Assembly (NCBI GenBank): GCA_907165135.1
Contig: OU015567.1
Location: 1,431,001 to 1,495,000 of the forward strand
DNA: 64,000 nt
DNA from: Oikopleura dioica
Taxonomy: Eukaryota > Chordata > Appendicularia > Copelata > Oikopleuridae
Direction: 5' to 3'
Below are positions 1 through 10,869 of the stretch, piece after piece (the stretch's first letter is position 1; every line of letters starts with the position of its first letter). Below the pieces are notes generated by a model. That model did not search any database, had not been told where the DNA came from, and saw only the letters and a list, made by a program, of their open reading frames with translations. A program made the position numbers and the translations under genes.

Positions 1-40
1 ACTTTTGTACAAATCGGCGATTTTGCAGCCGGACTCAAGG

Positions 41-919
41 GAAACCAGGGTTCCAATTTTGCTGAGCGATGGAGTGGATTTTGAGCGGAGTGGAGTGGAG
101 CGTGAGCGGAGTGGATCCACTCCACTCCACTCGCTCAGCCTATATTTTTAGTCTCCACTCATTCGCTCCACTCCACTCCAACCTGTAAAATCTACTTTGG
201 AGTGGATTTTGAGTGGATGGAGTGGATTTTGAGCGGATGGAGTGGATTTTTGTCTTTAGCGCTCCTTTTCTCGTATTCTGATTGGATACAGAGTTTTGTC
301 TATTTTTAATGAAGAATCGAATTCTCTCAGGGGATAATCAAGAGAATAAATCACTGATATAATATCAGGATCAACCTTCAATTTAGGACCAACTTCTTCA
401 TAAAAGTTTGATGATCAGAAAAATGAAAGGCTTGCTCACGGCGTGCAAAGAAGACTTCGATTTCTGTCTGCTCGTGGGGGCTCGACCTTTTTCAACCTCA
501 ATTCTTTACGCCCCCTCTTTCTCTTCCTTTCACCCCCTCTTTCTTAAAACCCCTTTTTTCAGACAAGGAAAGGCTTGCTCACGGCGTGCAAAGATGACTT
601 CGATTTCTGTCTGCTCGTGGGGGTCGAACCTTTTTTGTTCGTCTGCTCTCTTTCAACCTTTTTGATAACCTTCCCCCCAACGACCCATTATAATGGATTT
701 AAGAATGAAAAAAATTTCTTTTAATCGCTCAAACTTCCCTAAAAATCCGCTCAAAATCCACTCAAAATCCACTCCGCTCACCCACTCCACTCGCTCAACC
801 ATTTTTTTTGGGCATCCACTCACCGCTCCACTCCGCTCAAAAAATTTTTTGGGCTATCCACTCATCTCTCCACTCCACTCCAAAATTTTTTCGGCCAAAA
901 TTGGAACCCTGAGGGAAAC
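41..919. repeat. Satellite-like repeat block with inverted ends
   Basis: Purine-rich GGAGTGGA-type repeats at about 66-250 are matched by the complementary CCACTCC-type repeats at about 768-890. The outermost parts are inverted copies sharing AGGGTTCCAATTTT (47-60, and reverse complement at 897-910). The block therefore looks like a mobile or foldback unit with satellite-like arms. No convincing coding frame is seen; the ORFs at 408-665 and 693-929 read through the repeats. Confidence 0.6.
425..623 (+). repeat. 56-bp direct repeat pair
   Basis: A segment starting GAAAGGCTTGCTCACGGCG occurs at 425-480 and again at 568-623 with one visible substitution. The two copies are 143 bp apart and separated by a pyrimidine-rich spacer. 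They lie between the inverted satellite arms, so the pair is probably an internal duplication of that element. Confidence 0.8.
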
Positions 920-1087
920 AGTCATTTAATTATTGTTAATGAAGAAAAATATAAAAAATCCTTTTTTTATAATTTAAATTAAAAAGGGGTGGCTTTGTTC
1001 GTTCTTGACTTTCTGCAAGTATGCCCTTGCTCACCCTTCGAATTATTAGCCTTTATCGTAAAAATAAGCTATGTACTATAAGCTTAA

Positions 1088-2731
1088 AGCTATGTATTCG
1101 ATAAAATTTTTGATGATTTCAAAAAGCCCGGTTTACTGGATCGCTGGCAACGGGTAAGAGAAAAACGAAATGACTCATTTTCTTTATCTTTACGAGCGAC
1201 TGAGGAAAAAATAATTTCTCTTTTCAGTCCGGAGTGCGAGATAATTCTGGTGGAAAACAACCCAACTGTAAACATCTATCGCAGCGTGGCGCAAATTCCA
1301 GAGAGCTCGGCAAGAAGTCAAGAGGGGTTCTCTTTGCCTTCGGCTTCTTATTTGGAGCAGTTTTATCAGAGAGCAGTGGAACGAAGGAGATTGAATGGGA
1401 TCTAGGGTCGGACTCCTTTCCTTTTTTTAACCCTTTTTAAGGATCCTTTTTCCTTAATCCTTAATTTTTTCCTTAATCCTTTTTGATTTTTGCAACAGGG
1501 AAAACCCTTTCCTTAATCCTTTCTGGGCATTTATTCAGGAAAAAAAATCCTTGATAATTTTCCCTTAAATCCTTTCAGATTCAGGGTTTTAGAAAGGATA
1601 TTTCGCCAAATTTTCACCCCATAAGAATTTTTCAGTCCATTTTTGACCGTGGCAAATTTTTTAAACAAAAATTGGGTTTGATTTTATTCGAAAAAATGGC
1701 ACGAACTAAAATAGGGAAGTAATAAGCTAGGAAGTGACAAAAAAGGAAGTGCATTTTCTGAAGACCAATAAGATCTCTGCATTTGGCCTACCGGCCAATG
1801 AAAACCCATTTCAAAAAAATTACTTCCTTTTTTGTCACTTCCTAGCTTATTACTTCCCTATTTTGGTTCGGCCCGAAAAAATTGCGAAAAATCCTTTCTA
1901 AAACCCTTTTCCTTAATATTTTTTGAATTTTCGAAAAACCCTTAAAGGACATTCCTTAATCCTTTTTTCCATTCTGCCCGGAAAAGTTTCCTTTCCTTAA
2001 TCCTTAATAAGCTTTCGACGGAAAAATTCCCTGTCCTTAATCCTTTTTGGGAAAGCGTTAAGGAGTCCGACCCTAGATGGGATGGAAGGAGAAAGTGGGG
2101 ATGAAGAAGTCCAAGTGCGGGGCGAGGAAGATTTAGAGGTGGCGAAGAGAATGAAGTTACTGAGGTACGAAAGGAAGGCTTCGAGTTCCTTATATAAAAT
2201 TGGCAGTTTCCTTTTTCTATTAAATTTTTTCATACTTATCAAAATTATTTTAGATGTTTGCATCGAAATTTTGCCGCCAGTGTTGAAAACGGAGCAAAAG
2301 GAGCAGACCCAGCTGAGCGAGCTCGTTTTCTGGGAAATGAAATCAACGAGGAGCGAGAATTGCCGAGCGCAGAAGATCTCGGAGAATTCATTAAAGAGAT
2401 GGCGATGAGTGTCAGGCAGTACTCAGACTTGTTAGCAAGGCTTTCAGGTGAAGAAGAAAAACGGCAATTTTTAAGAAAATTTTTAGATTCTCTGAAAAGC
2501 GACGAGAAAATCGCTGCGAAGGGAAATGACGAGTACCGGGATTTTCGACGACTTCTTCAAAATTCCATCGACTCCGCGAAATTTCTTTCTCCAGAGCTTG
2601 AAATTATTTCGAAATTCGTGATTCCTCTTTCTGGCGATAATATCGGAAGCATAAAGCTGCAAAAAACAAGCGACGAAAATGAAAACGAAAAAGTCGAAGA
2701 AATAAAATGCGAATTTTCTGATTCAGTTTGA
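1088..2731 (+). CDS. Unknown protein gene, interrupted by a MITE
   Basis: An open frame runs from about 1088 to 1401, is broken by the inserted element at 1402-2076, resumes in the same phase at 2084-2164, crosses a 89-bp GT-AG intron (2165-2253) and ends in an exon at 2254-2731. Removing the element plus one 7-bp target duplication joins the frame exactly. The product is charged and helical with no membrane segment; the C-terminal half is rich in Glu, Lys, Leu and Arg. No family is recognised. No in-frame ATG is seen before 1088, so a 5' exon or an unusual splice is missing. A GT-AG reading at 1153-1226 is possible but would replace a good-looking coding stretch. An alternative is that this is a broken allele. 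Confidence 0.55.
1402..2076. mobile_element. 675-bp MITE, 7-bp target duplication
   Basis: Terminal inverted repeats CTAGGGTCGGACTCCTT are at 1402-1418 and, reversed, at 2060-2076. The direct duplication ATGGGAT flanks it at 1395-1401 and 2077-2083. The interior is filled with CCTTAATCC-type repeats in both orientations and carries a long central hairpin. No transposase frame is present, so it is non-autonomous. The ends (TAGGG) and the duplication size suggest the hAT group, although 7 bp is one short of the usual 8. Confidence 0.9.
1690..1880. repeat. Central hairpin inside the MITE
   Basis: About 45 bp around 1706-1751, including GGGAAGTAATAAGCTAGGAA, is repeated as the reverse complement at 1818-1862 with near-perfect identity. 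Weaker pairing continues outwards into GAAAAAAT sequences. The loop is about 65 bp. The arms may be a second, nested palindromic element or the fold-forming core of the MITE. Confidence 0.85.
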
Positions 2732-2874
2732 ATTTTTTTATTTTTGACCAAATAAATTTCGAGAACTTCATAAAGTTTAATTGAAATGACAGGTAGAAAG
2801 GTAGCTTCAAAAGAGGTTAAATGGCATGTTTATATCTTGTTTCTTTCATCTTGGTAAGGCCTGTTCGACCTCTT

Positions 2875-3270
2875 CTAATTCCTTTGAAGGAGGCTGTTTT
2901 CTTTCCCTTCGAGGAGCTTTTCATTCATTTTATTGACGGATTCTTGCGTTTTGATTGATCGAAAAAGTTTCTCGTGCAATTTTAGATTTTCTTTCTGCTC
3001 TTTTTTCAATTGAATTTTGAGTTTTTCAATCGTTTCGTTTTGATTCATCGATTCATCTCTGTGTTCACCAGAAGAAGGCGGTCGGAAGCGATATCCTTTG
3101 AAAATTGCCCTCAATTGCAAAATATTCCGTCGTACTGTCTTCTTCGATCCCTTGCTTCGAATCACATACTGATTGATTCCCTCTTCTAGTTCATCTCGTG
3201 AGAGCCAAGTCTCGGGGTCCATGTTGTATTTCTTCAGCAGAAACTTTTGCCTTTCTGTGTGCTCGGGCAT
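2875..3270 (-). CDS. Small basic coiled-coil protein, unknown
   Basis: A single uninterrupted frame of about 131 residues begins at the ATG at 3268-3270, which follows an acceptor-like TTTTTTAAG that could receive a spliced leader. The N-terminal half has a compact segment around the motif WLSRDELEEGINQYV; the C-terminal half is a Lys/Glu/Asn-rich predicted coiled coil with periodic Leu and Ile. A longer reading from 3339 is possible but begins in low-complexity sequence. The gene converges with the unknown gene ending at 2731, 143 bp away. No family is recognised. Confidence 0.55.
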   Translation of the reverse strand: MPEHTERQKFLLKKYNMDPETWLSRDELEEGINQYVIRSKGSKKTVRRNILQLRAIFKGYRFRPPSSGEHRDESMNQNETIEKLKIQLKKEQKENLKLHEKLFRSIKTQESVNKMNEKLLEGKENSLLQRN

Positions 3271-3589
3271 CTTTTTCTTAAAAAAACGTTGCTTGGGATT
3301 TTCAAGTAGCAAATTTCGAGTGTGATTATTTTCCCTCAACTCCGTTCAGATTTGCTCACTGGAGCAGAAAGCAATGTCGCTTCATCCCTTTTCGATCAAA
3401 GTTTACAACGACATGGGTGGTAAACAGAGTGAGTTTTACTCCAAAACGAACCATTTCGAAAATTTCGTGCTTGAAAAATGCATTGAAAATAGACATTTGG
3501 GCGTGTTTAACTTTGAAAAATCATGAGAAATTTCCATATGCTTAGTTTTTTTTCTTCTCAAAAAGGGTTCGAAAATTCAATTTTTAGAG

Positions 3590-6500
3590 ATGAGGGGCTT
3601 TTTCCGGGCAATTTTGCCCGCTCTTGTTTTTTCACAAGAGACATTTACTCAGCTTTACAGGTAATCAACTCGCTTTTCATACTTTCAATGCTTTGAAGTG
3701 AGAAATTTCGATTTCCTGATGGAAACTCAAGACAACTCAACATTCCCGTCACGCCATTTTCAAAAGACTCGGAAATGGTCCTTCTCGACTGGCAGACTGT
3801 CATCTTCAGAGATACTTCTTCTTCCGAGGAGATCTATTTGTGGAAGTCAACCGACCCCATGAATTTTACAAAGCTTCGTGTTCCAACTGCTGATATAAAT
3901 AGCTCCGAAGACTGTCTGATAGACGGCCAGCAAGTCAGCTTTTATGAGAACATGATCACCCGCGTTTGTCTCGAATCCGGCTTTCTTGAAATAAAACAAT
4001 GGCTTCTTGACGATACAATCCTCCAGCTGGTTTTCTCCAAATCGTTCAAAGCAGAGGATTCAGATATTCTTGCGATCACTCAAATCGCGCCACAAATCGT
4101 TTTCGTCTCCAGCTCAGAGCGACTGTTTTACTACAATCTTCTTCTCGACGAAGCTCATGTCGTCAATGAATACTTTGAACCAGTCACAAGTAAAAAAATC
4201 TTTCCATAAAGCTTTTTAGCGACGACTTTAAGATGTGATTTTGAAGTCGCAGCCTGATTTGACGGAAGGGCAAATCTTTTGCCATTTGGCAACAGACCTT
4301 GGATTCAACACAACAAATTTCTATGTCGAGGATCTTCTGGAGGATAAAAGCGAGTACGTCTTCGACTGGGAATGGGACAGGACTCTGCAAACGACAGATG
4401 GAGTCATCACCGACTTTGACTTTGAAATTACCAGTTATGCAATCAGAAAGATCATGACCGTGGATGTCGCATCTGTCAATGTTAGATACGCTGATGGGTC
4501 CTGGTGGAGGATGGGGAGTACCAAACAAGGGGTGCCTTTTGGGAATGCTACCGCCGTAGGAGTCATTGATTGGGGCAAATATCAGCCGGACTCGGAAAGG
4601 GTAAATTTATGCTTTCAACACTTATCTCTGAATAGCTCCCATGACTTAAACAGTGTAGACTTTGAGTCAGATACTTTAATCACTAGAATTATTGGCGAAA
4701 ATTACCGGATGAAAAAAAAACTTTCTCCTTTATGGTTTTTAGAGATTGGAAACGATATCATTCCAGGATCCCGGGCTCGTCGCTTTTGTTGGAACAAAGT
4801 CGGGAGTTTTCTTCCTCGAAGAAGGAAGTTCATCCCCCTGGCGAGTTCTTGAAGGCTATCGCTGGCTTGTTGGTAACGAAGTTGAAGCCCTTAATATTCT
4901 ATGGCCTGATTATTACAGTCAAGGAGCGTTGGTCAAGACCACGGATGGATTGAGCTGGATAACGGTGAATAAAAATCAGACCTTCGAAGACAAATCCGAC
5001 AAAGTCCTAGAAGTCTACAACTCTGGTCGCCACGGACTAAACCTTCTAGGCCCAAATCATCCGATGCACGGACTTGTTTCTTCAATCGGTTATCCTGAGT
5101 TCGGAAACCCGGCGAAAAACCTATCTCAAGGACCGAGTGACAATGATGGTCTCTGGACATCAATGCTTCTTGCCGCGGAGAGTTTTCGATATTCCGTTAC
5201 TGGGGATGAAAGAGCGAAAGCAAATGCCGAGCATATGTACAGTGGGACTAGGCTCTTACAGGATGTAACTGGGCAGCGAGGACTTCTAGGTATGAAACAG
5301 GGAGAAACGATGATTGATACTCTTTTGAGCTCGCTGTATTTCGACGTCATCAAACAACGACCCAAAATGGCAGAAATGGGAACCAAACGAACTCCCCTGC
5401 GACCAATGTGAAGAACTTTGGTGGAAATCGACAATTTCTCAGGACAGTATCGTCGGCCACATGTTTGTTGATCCAATCTACGCTGAGCTAGTGGCAGAAG
5501 AAGAGGATAAAGAGTTTGTCATTCGAGGATTTCTAGATATTTTGGACCGGATTGTTGAGAATGGCTACACGATGCCAGATTACGACGGCGTTCCTACGAA
5601 ATGGGGCCACTGGGATCCCTATTCGATCAACAACGATATGGACAGATATTCAGAGCGTGGCTTGAACTCGCTTCAAATTCTTTCCTATCTTGCTGCCGGC
5701 GAAGTTTTGGCGAAAAAATATGGAATCACGGCGAAAAATGATTACATGGCGCATTTTGATTATCTTTATAATGAGGAAAATTATAAAAGAAATCTTGGAA
5801 ATGTCAAACTTCAGGTTTTTTAGGTTCCTAGAAGGGCGTGAATAAAAAATTAAGGCGACGAGCGAGGATAATTACAGTGACGATGAGCAGCAATTTTTGG
5901 CGTTCTACTTGTTCTATTTCACGGTCATTCGTGACTCTCAGTTTTCAAGTTTAGGCAAAGTCTTCAAGATTTCATAAGAAAAAATTATATTGGTTTTTCT
6001 ATTTAAATGCATCATTATTCATGCTCTAGTTTCAAGGAATTCCTTTTGTGTACATTTTGAATCTGTTTCTGGTAATATTCGATCAAATTTTTGCACAATG
6101 AAAAATCAGACCGATAAAGACGAAAAAACAATTATGGTCTTCAAAAACTCCATCTACAAAACCTGGAAACACGTCAGCTACTCCGAAAATTCTGTGATGG
6201 CGGGAATCTTTCTCGCACTTCTTGGAGAAGATGTTTCTGATGAAGATAAGAAGCTCACAAAAAACATTCTTATCAAAGATTTGGTGAGAATGCCAATTTC
6301 CCAAGTGACCTGGGACTATAACGCGACCCCGGGAGAGAATCGAAAGGACATGTACTTGGACCCGAATCAAGGTTAAAAAAGATCACATAATTTTTCCTCA
6401 ACATTTTTGAAAGATCGTTGGGGAGATTATGGCTCTCACGTGACCGTCCCGATTCCAAAAGACGAGCAAGCCTACCTTCAGTGGAACAAAGACCCGTTTA

Positions 6501-6595
6501 TGTTTACCGGCTCTGGCGGCAACCGAGAATACCCCGGAACTGTTTATCTGCTTCCTTACTGGCTTGCTAGATTTGAAAACATTCTCTCTTCTTAG
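3590..6595 (+). CDS. Secreted alpha/alpha-barrel-like protein, unknown role
   Basis: Eight exons join in phase: 3590-3660, 3699-4189, 4233-4600, 4743-5289, 5330-5814, 5855-5959, 6110-6371, 6414-6595 (836 residues). Several introns are 38-43 bp. The start encodes a signal peptide. Residues about 30-350 look beta-rich (short strands with Trp and Asp); the rest is helical with HPMHGLVSSIGYPEFGNPA, a GLL turn, WGHWDP and a final PYWLARFENIL, the pattern I associate with six-hairpin glycosidase-like proteins of bacteria and protists. A carbohydrate-related extracellular role is inference; catalytic residues cannot be named. The exon 6-7 junction (donor GTCTTC) is the least sure. It begins a run of three close same-strand genes. 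Confidence 0.75.
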
Positions 6596-6709
6596 AGAAG
6601 ATAATAAAAAATCGAAATCTTCGTTGATTTCATTCGAAAGGAAAATTCGTTGTCATAGAAACGAGGAATAGCAGGAGCAGAAATTCATTACTCAAAAAAA
6701 GGAAAAAAA

Positions 6710-7522
6710 ATGGCGAGAGAAACAGACATAGACACACTAGCAATTCAGCTGAAAGAAAGACTTGGGGACAAATTTTGGGTCGAAGTTGAAGTTCGCTCTC
6801 CTGGCCAAGGTTTGAAAATGGAAAAATTCATTATTGAGGGAGGAAAAATTTAAGAGCATCAATTGAAATATTTCGAGAAAAAGAATGAATTCCCTCTTCC
6901 GGCTTCTCTAGCCCGATTTTTTCTCGATTCCGACGGTGCCGAACTTTCTTGGGGCGAGAATAAAGCGAGCAACAAAAAAGCGATCGGTCACTTTTCAATA
7001 ATCAAAATGGACAAGCTGACAGAAATAGAAGATGGAATGTATGGCCTGAATAACTGCCGCTGCTGCCCACCGATCGGGTTCAAGAAGGATGGTTCAATTT
7101 GGGTCGCTGATTCGAGAGGGCTTTGGTTCAAAGTGGCAAGAGATTTTGAATGCTATTTCAGAATAAATCTTCATTATGGAGCCGTCATAGGAATGCTTCA
7201 AAATATGTTGAATTTATTCTTCTATCTTTCTCGAAAAAATGATAAACCCTAACCCTAACCCTAGCCTTAACCCTAACTGAGATTTTTAAAAGCTGAGAAA
7301 GGTTGGCAACTCGACTACACCCCTCTTGGAATGTCAATTTTTACACGAGAAAAGATCTGTTTCCATTTCAACAACGAGTTTCTCAAAGAGTTTGAAGAAG
7401 ATAACGAAGACTTTCCGGGCAAAACATACGACGAAGGGAGGATAAAAACAATTCTCGAGCGAAAAAAGCCGCCCTTTGAAAGCCCGAGTGTGGCAAAGAG
7501 TCGGTCATCGAGAAAACATTGA
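6710..7522 (+). CDS. tpgs2: Tubulin polyglutamylase complex subunit 2-like
   Basis: Three exons (6710-6809, 6855-7183, 7298-7522) give about 217 residues, shorter than vertebrate TPGS2 (about 300). The core has the family pattern of a Phe-rich segment, a DG turn followed by SW, then IGHFSI and KLTEIE, and after the second intron a GWQLDYTPLGMS stretch that matches the family's GWQ...YGIS segment. TPGS2 is a non-catalytic subunit of the TTLL1 polyglutamylase complex acting on microtubules in cilia and neurons. The second intron uses donor GTCATA and contains telomere-like repeats. The start lies 114 bp after the previous stop and an AATAAA follows at 7562-7567. The C-terminal tail is basic and serine-rich. 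Confidence 0.7.
7245..7277 (+). repeat. Interstitial telomere-like repeat in an intron
   Basis: AACCCT units run in tandem, with one AGCCTT variant, inside the second intron (7184-7297) of the TPGS2-like gene. The strand is C-rich on the transcribed sense. It is one of three such tracts in introns of this window. Confidence 0.9.
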
Positions 7523-7609
7523 TGATCATCCGATCAACTTTCATATTCATGATTAACTGCAAATAAAGTAATGTGAGAAACTTTTGCTTTCGAAAAAATA
7601 GCTGGAAAA

Positions 7610-8679
7610 ATGAGCAACACTTTCAAGCCAATTTGGCTTGTTCCCAGTCAAGAGAAAATTGAAGCAGCTTTGGTGAATGGTGTTCCGAAAACACCTTACT
7701 GGCTTCTCGAGTTGAAAATTTCAAAAATAGTTCCCTAAGTTTTCGACTCAAATTTTCAACTTATAAAAGCTGCTGCCTCCGAAAATTGAGCCCGTTCCAC
7801 GAAAATCCGCGCTGAAAAAGCCGGAAAAAAAGGTTGAAGGAAATTTTATTCAGCGCCTCTCCAACCTTCGCATCTCTTCTCTTTCCGGGAAATCTCGCCC
7901 TTCGACCAGACGTAAAAAGTCTGTCGATTTTGTCGACGACGAAGAAATTGATGCGTTCCGCAATTCGAATTTTCAGCGAGTTTCTAGCGTCAAGGCCCGT
8001 CCTTCTTCACCAGATTGGACGGAAGAGAATCTAGACGAAATAGAGTCGCTGGAAGGAAGCAATGATTCGGAGAACGACTATGAGGATCCACTGACACGGG
8101 CGATGATGGAACAGGAAGAAGCCGACGAGGAAGAAAAGTTTGAATCAGGAGAGGATGGCGAGGACGGATTGGACCAGGCGCTTGACGAGGAGAATGAGTT
8201 TTTGGGACGAACTGAGGGTGCTTCTCGGCCTGCAACGGTTATATTTTTCTTTGGGTAGAGTTTTGCCACCATTATTTTAGCAAGTTTCGAACTACTTCGG
8301 AAACGACGCTGATGGAGATGACGAAGGTGACGGCGAAAGTGGCGGAGACGACGAAGACATCGACCTCGATGAAATCGCCGAGGAAGCTGAGGGTATAATA
8401 TTTCGAGAGCTTGAAGAAGGAGATTGTTTTTTTAGCGGAAGAAGCAGAGGCAGAACAAGCCGAAGCTGATCTGGATGAGGGCTTTGATGTTGCGATGGAG
8501 CCAGACTTGGAGCTTGATCTTATTGCCGAAGAGCTTAATGACATCGGTAAATTATTCATTGACATTCCTGATCATCCCTCTTTTTATTTCAAGAAAATGC
8601 TCTTTTGGAAGAAGCGGCCGAGCAATCAATGGATGATGATTACAGAATCGACATCATCGAATCAGAAGAATATATCTAG
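7610..8679 (+). CDS. Acidic low-complexity protein, unknown
   Basis: Five exons join in phase: 7610-7729, 7770-8237, 8281-8392, 8436-8546, 8594-8679 (298 residues). Introns are 40-47 bp and GT-AG. The N-terminal 40 residues are ordered-looking (IWLVPSQEKIEAAL). A basic segment with KSALKKPEKK and RRKKS follows, then long Asp/Glu-rich runs to the end. This suggests a nuclear or chromatin-binding disordered protein, but that is inference. The ATG is 87 bp after the TPGS2-like stop and directly follows an acceptor-like TAG preceded by pyrimidines, as expected for a trans-spliced downstream operon gene. Confidence 0.7.
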
Positions 8680-8850
8680 TCTTGTCTTGTCTTTTCGCTG
8701 TTTTTTTTGCGAATGAATTATGATTGGCAAAGATTCATATATTCATAAATTTATTTTATTGGTTTGGTTGGCAGATTAAAAATAATGAGCAGAAAATATT
8801 GTTATTATAATCGGTTCATCGGGTACATTTTTAACATTATTTATTATTAT

Positions 8851-10423
8851 TTAACATCCGTATCGTTCTTCGAAAAATGTTTTGACCTTTTTCGCAGATC
8901 GAATGATTTGACGGTACACTTTTCCTCTTCCTTCGCAAGCGTAATGTCTGGCGTAGCTGTTAACTGCTGAATTGATTTGTTTGTTGAGTTTACACATGTC
9001 GTTCGCGTCGAAACCAGAGACATCAGTTGCTTCTTCGTCTTCTTGACCAAAGCCATTTTCTTCGTAGCAATCCTCTCCTGTAGCGGACGTTTCAAGTTTT
9101 TCGAAAATTTTGGTCATTCTTCCCTCGAATCGTTCGGCATAACCTGTTCCAGCAATATTGGCGTAAATATTCTAAAAATGATTTAAAAAAAATTTTGATA
9201 ATCAGATTTGTTTCTCACAGCAGCATGACTATGGAGAATTGTAAGTCTCTCTGCAATTGTCGATGTTGTTCTCGTTGTGGTAGAAGTTGTTGTTGTAGTG
9301 GTTGTTGTTGCGACTGGAGCAAATGTCCTTATCGAAAAATTTTTGATACCAATGTCGGTAACTGCATCGTTGTCGAGTCCATTGCCTCCCGTGTGCCACG
9401 AGACTCCTCCTCCGGTATAGTACTCACTTCCGATTGATGAAGTCACCAATCTCGTTACTCCGTCTATCTTCATTTGTTTTAAAAACGTCCCATTTTCGCC
9501 AATCCATTGATCGACAATTATATTCATGAAGCCACCCTCTGTGCATTCATTTTCATTTAAAAAGAAAACGCTTGTTTCTCTTTGTTCGCCGTCAAACGGA
9601 AAGAATGTTGACGTTTGATTTTTGCCAAAAAACATGCTGAGGAGTATCCGGTAACCAGGTTGACTCCGCCAAAATCCATTGTCGACTTCGACATGGAAGC
9701 TCGGGTATCCTCGGAGAAGCATCGTGCCAGATCCATCTGGCATTGCTTTAATCTTTTGGAAATTACATTCGATTCTCGCATTGCTTCGCAGGAGGAGGTT
9801 TCGATCATCGTATTATTGGGAATCGTTTGGTAGTGCGGTGTTTCTCCTATGACATCCTCGTTGCAGGTAGGTTCGCGGTTGGGAACTATTTTTGTGAATG
9901 ATTCTGGACAGCTTGCATCAGGAAAAATTGACGCTTCGAAGCGGCAGTGAAATCGACGGTCTCTCGAGCACAAAATGCTGTTCCATGTGAGATTTCTGAA
10001 CGATTCTGTGGATGAGTCGACGCAGTTTTCACTCTGTCCACCCCAATCTCGTGGCTCGTTCGTGTACCAGTTTGTTACTGTCAAGTCAGTTCCGGCCACT
10101 GTTTTCCAAACTTTGTTAGAGTCTCGATGATATCCCAAATACTCTTTTCCGAATTTTATTGGGCGGTTATTAAAGAGAGCGAGCTCGTCTGCAACTTTGA
10201 AGAAAGGAAGATGACCACCTCGTGATACGCAATGTGCCTCAGCTGCATCGAATTTTTTCGTTTCCGCCTGTGTCTCGAATTTGACACAGTATGGCTGAAC
10301 TTAAATTAGAACTTGCCTTGACAAAATGCACATTTATCTACTATTCTTCTCGTGGATATCTTTACTTACCAACGACGAATCGCAAATTGCAACCACAACT
10401 AAAAAGAAAAAGATATTGTTCAT
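8851..10423 (-). CDS. Secreted C-type lectin-domain protein
   Basis: Exon 1 (10370-10423) encodes a signal peptide and joins in phase to the exon ending at 10294. That exon carries a C-type lectin domain with the WYTNEPRDWGG segment, the ENC cysteine and a late CSRDRRFHC pair. After the domain the frame must change near 9740-9860 to reach a beta-rich region, a Thr run (about 9250-9300) and, after a GT-AG intron at 9172-9218, a last exon (8851-9171) with a conserved-looking Cys-containing helical tail. The exact junction at 9740-9860 is unresolved: a GT donor at GTCATAGG or a GA donor two codons later are both possible, and a frameshift cannot be excluded. Likely a secreted carbohydrate-binding protein. 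Confidence 0.7.
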
Positions 10424-10869
10424 CTTTCAAAAATTGTAATGAAAGGTATCATCGAAAAGTTAGATTTTTATATGGAAAGGTCATTCGGCGCAAGAGAGCT
10501 TTAATTCTCGTTGAAGAGGGAATCTTGAAAATAGCCACGTGCACCATCAATTAAAAAATTCTAGATCGGATCTTGGGTTGGTAATCGGTACGTCCTCCGA
10601 ACAAAGTTACCAAAACCACGTCATCTTATCGCGCATGCTAATTTGCGCAAAGCGGTTTCTTCTTAATTCATGCCTCAATCCAGTCCGATTCTAAAATCTT
10701 ATCGTCGAGTACCTTACAGAGATTAGCTTCTCGTTTTTATGGCATTTTGCTAAACAAACCATAATTTTTTAAAAGAATTAGGGCAACAATTAATTAAAAT
10801 ATTTCAAATTTTATCAGATTGAGATTTATTAAGAATGTTAAATTGCGAAGGTAAATTGATGACAGTAAA
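10424..10869. other. Intergenic, no gene seen
   Basis: This stretch separates the start of one lectin gene from the end of the next on the same strand. The + ORF at 10291-10554 overlaps the signal-peptide exon and has no domain pattern. It is AT-rich toward 10780-10860 and presumably holds the promoter of the 8851-10423 gene. Confidence 0.5.

Noticed and set aside
1090-1226. GT-AG intron 1153-1226 with an ATG at 1071 or 1092 as gene start
   Set aside because: It is possible, but the unspliced frame through the same stretch codes better; kept only as an alternative.
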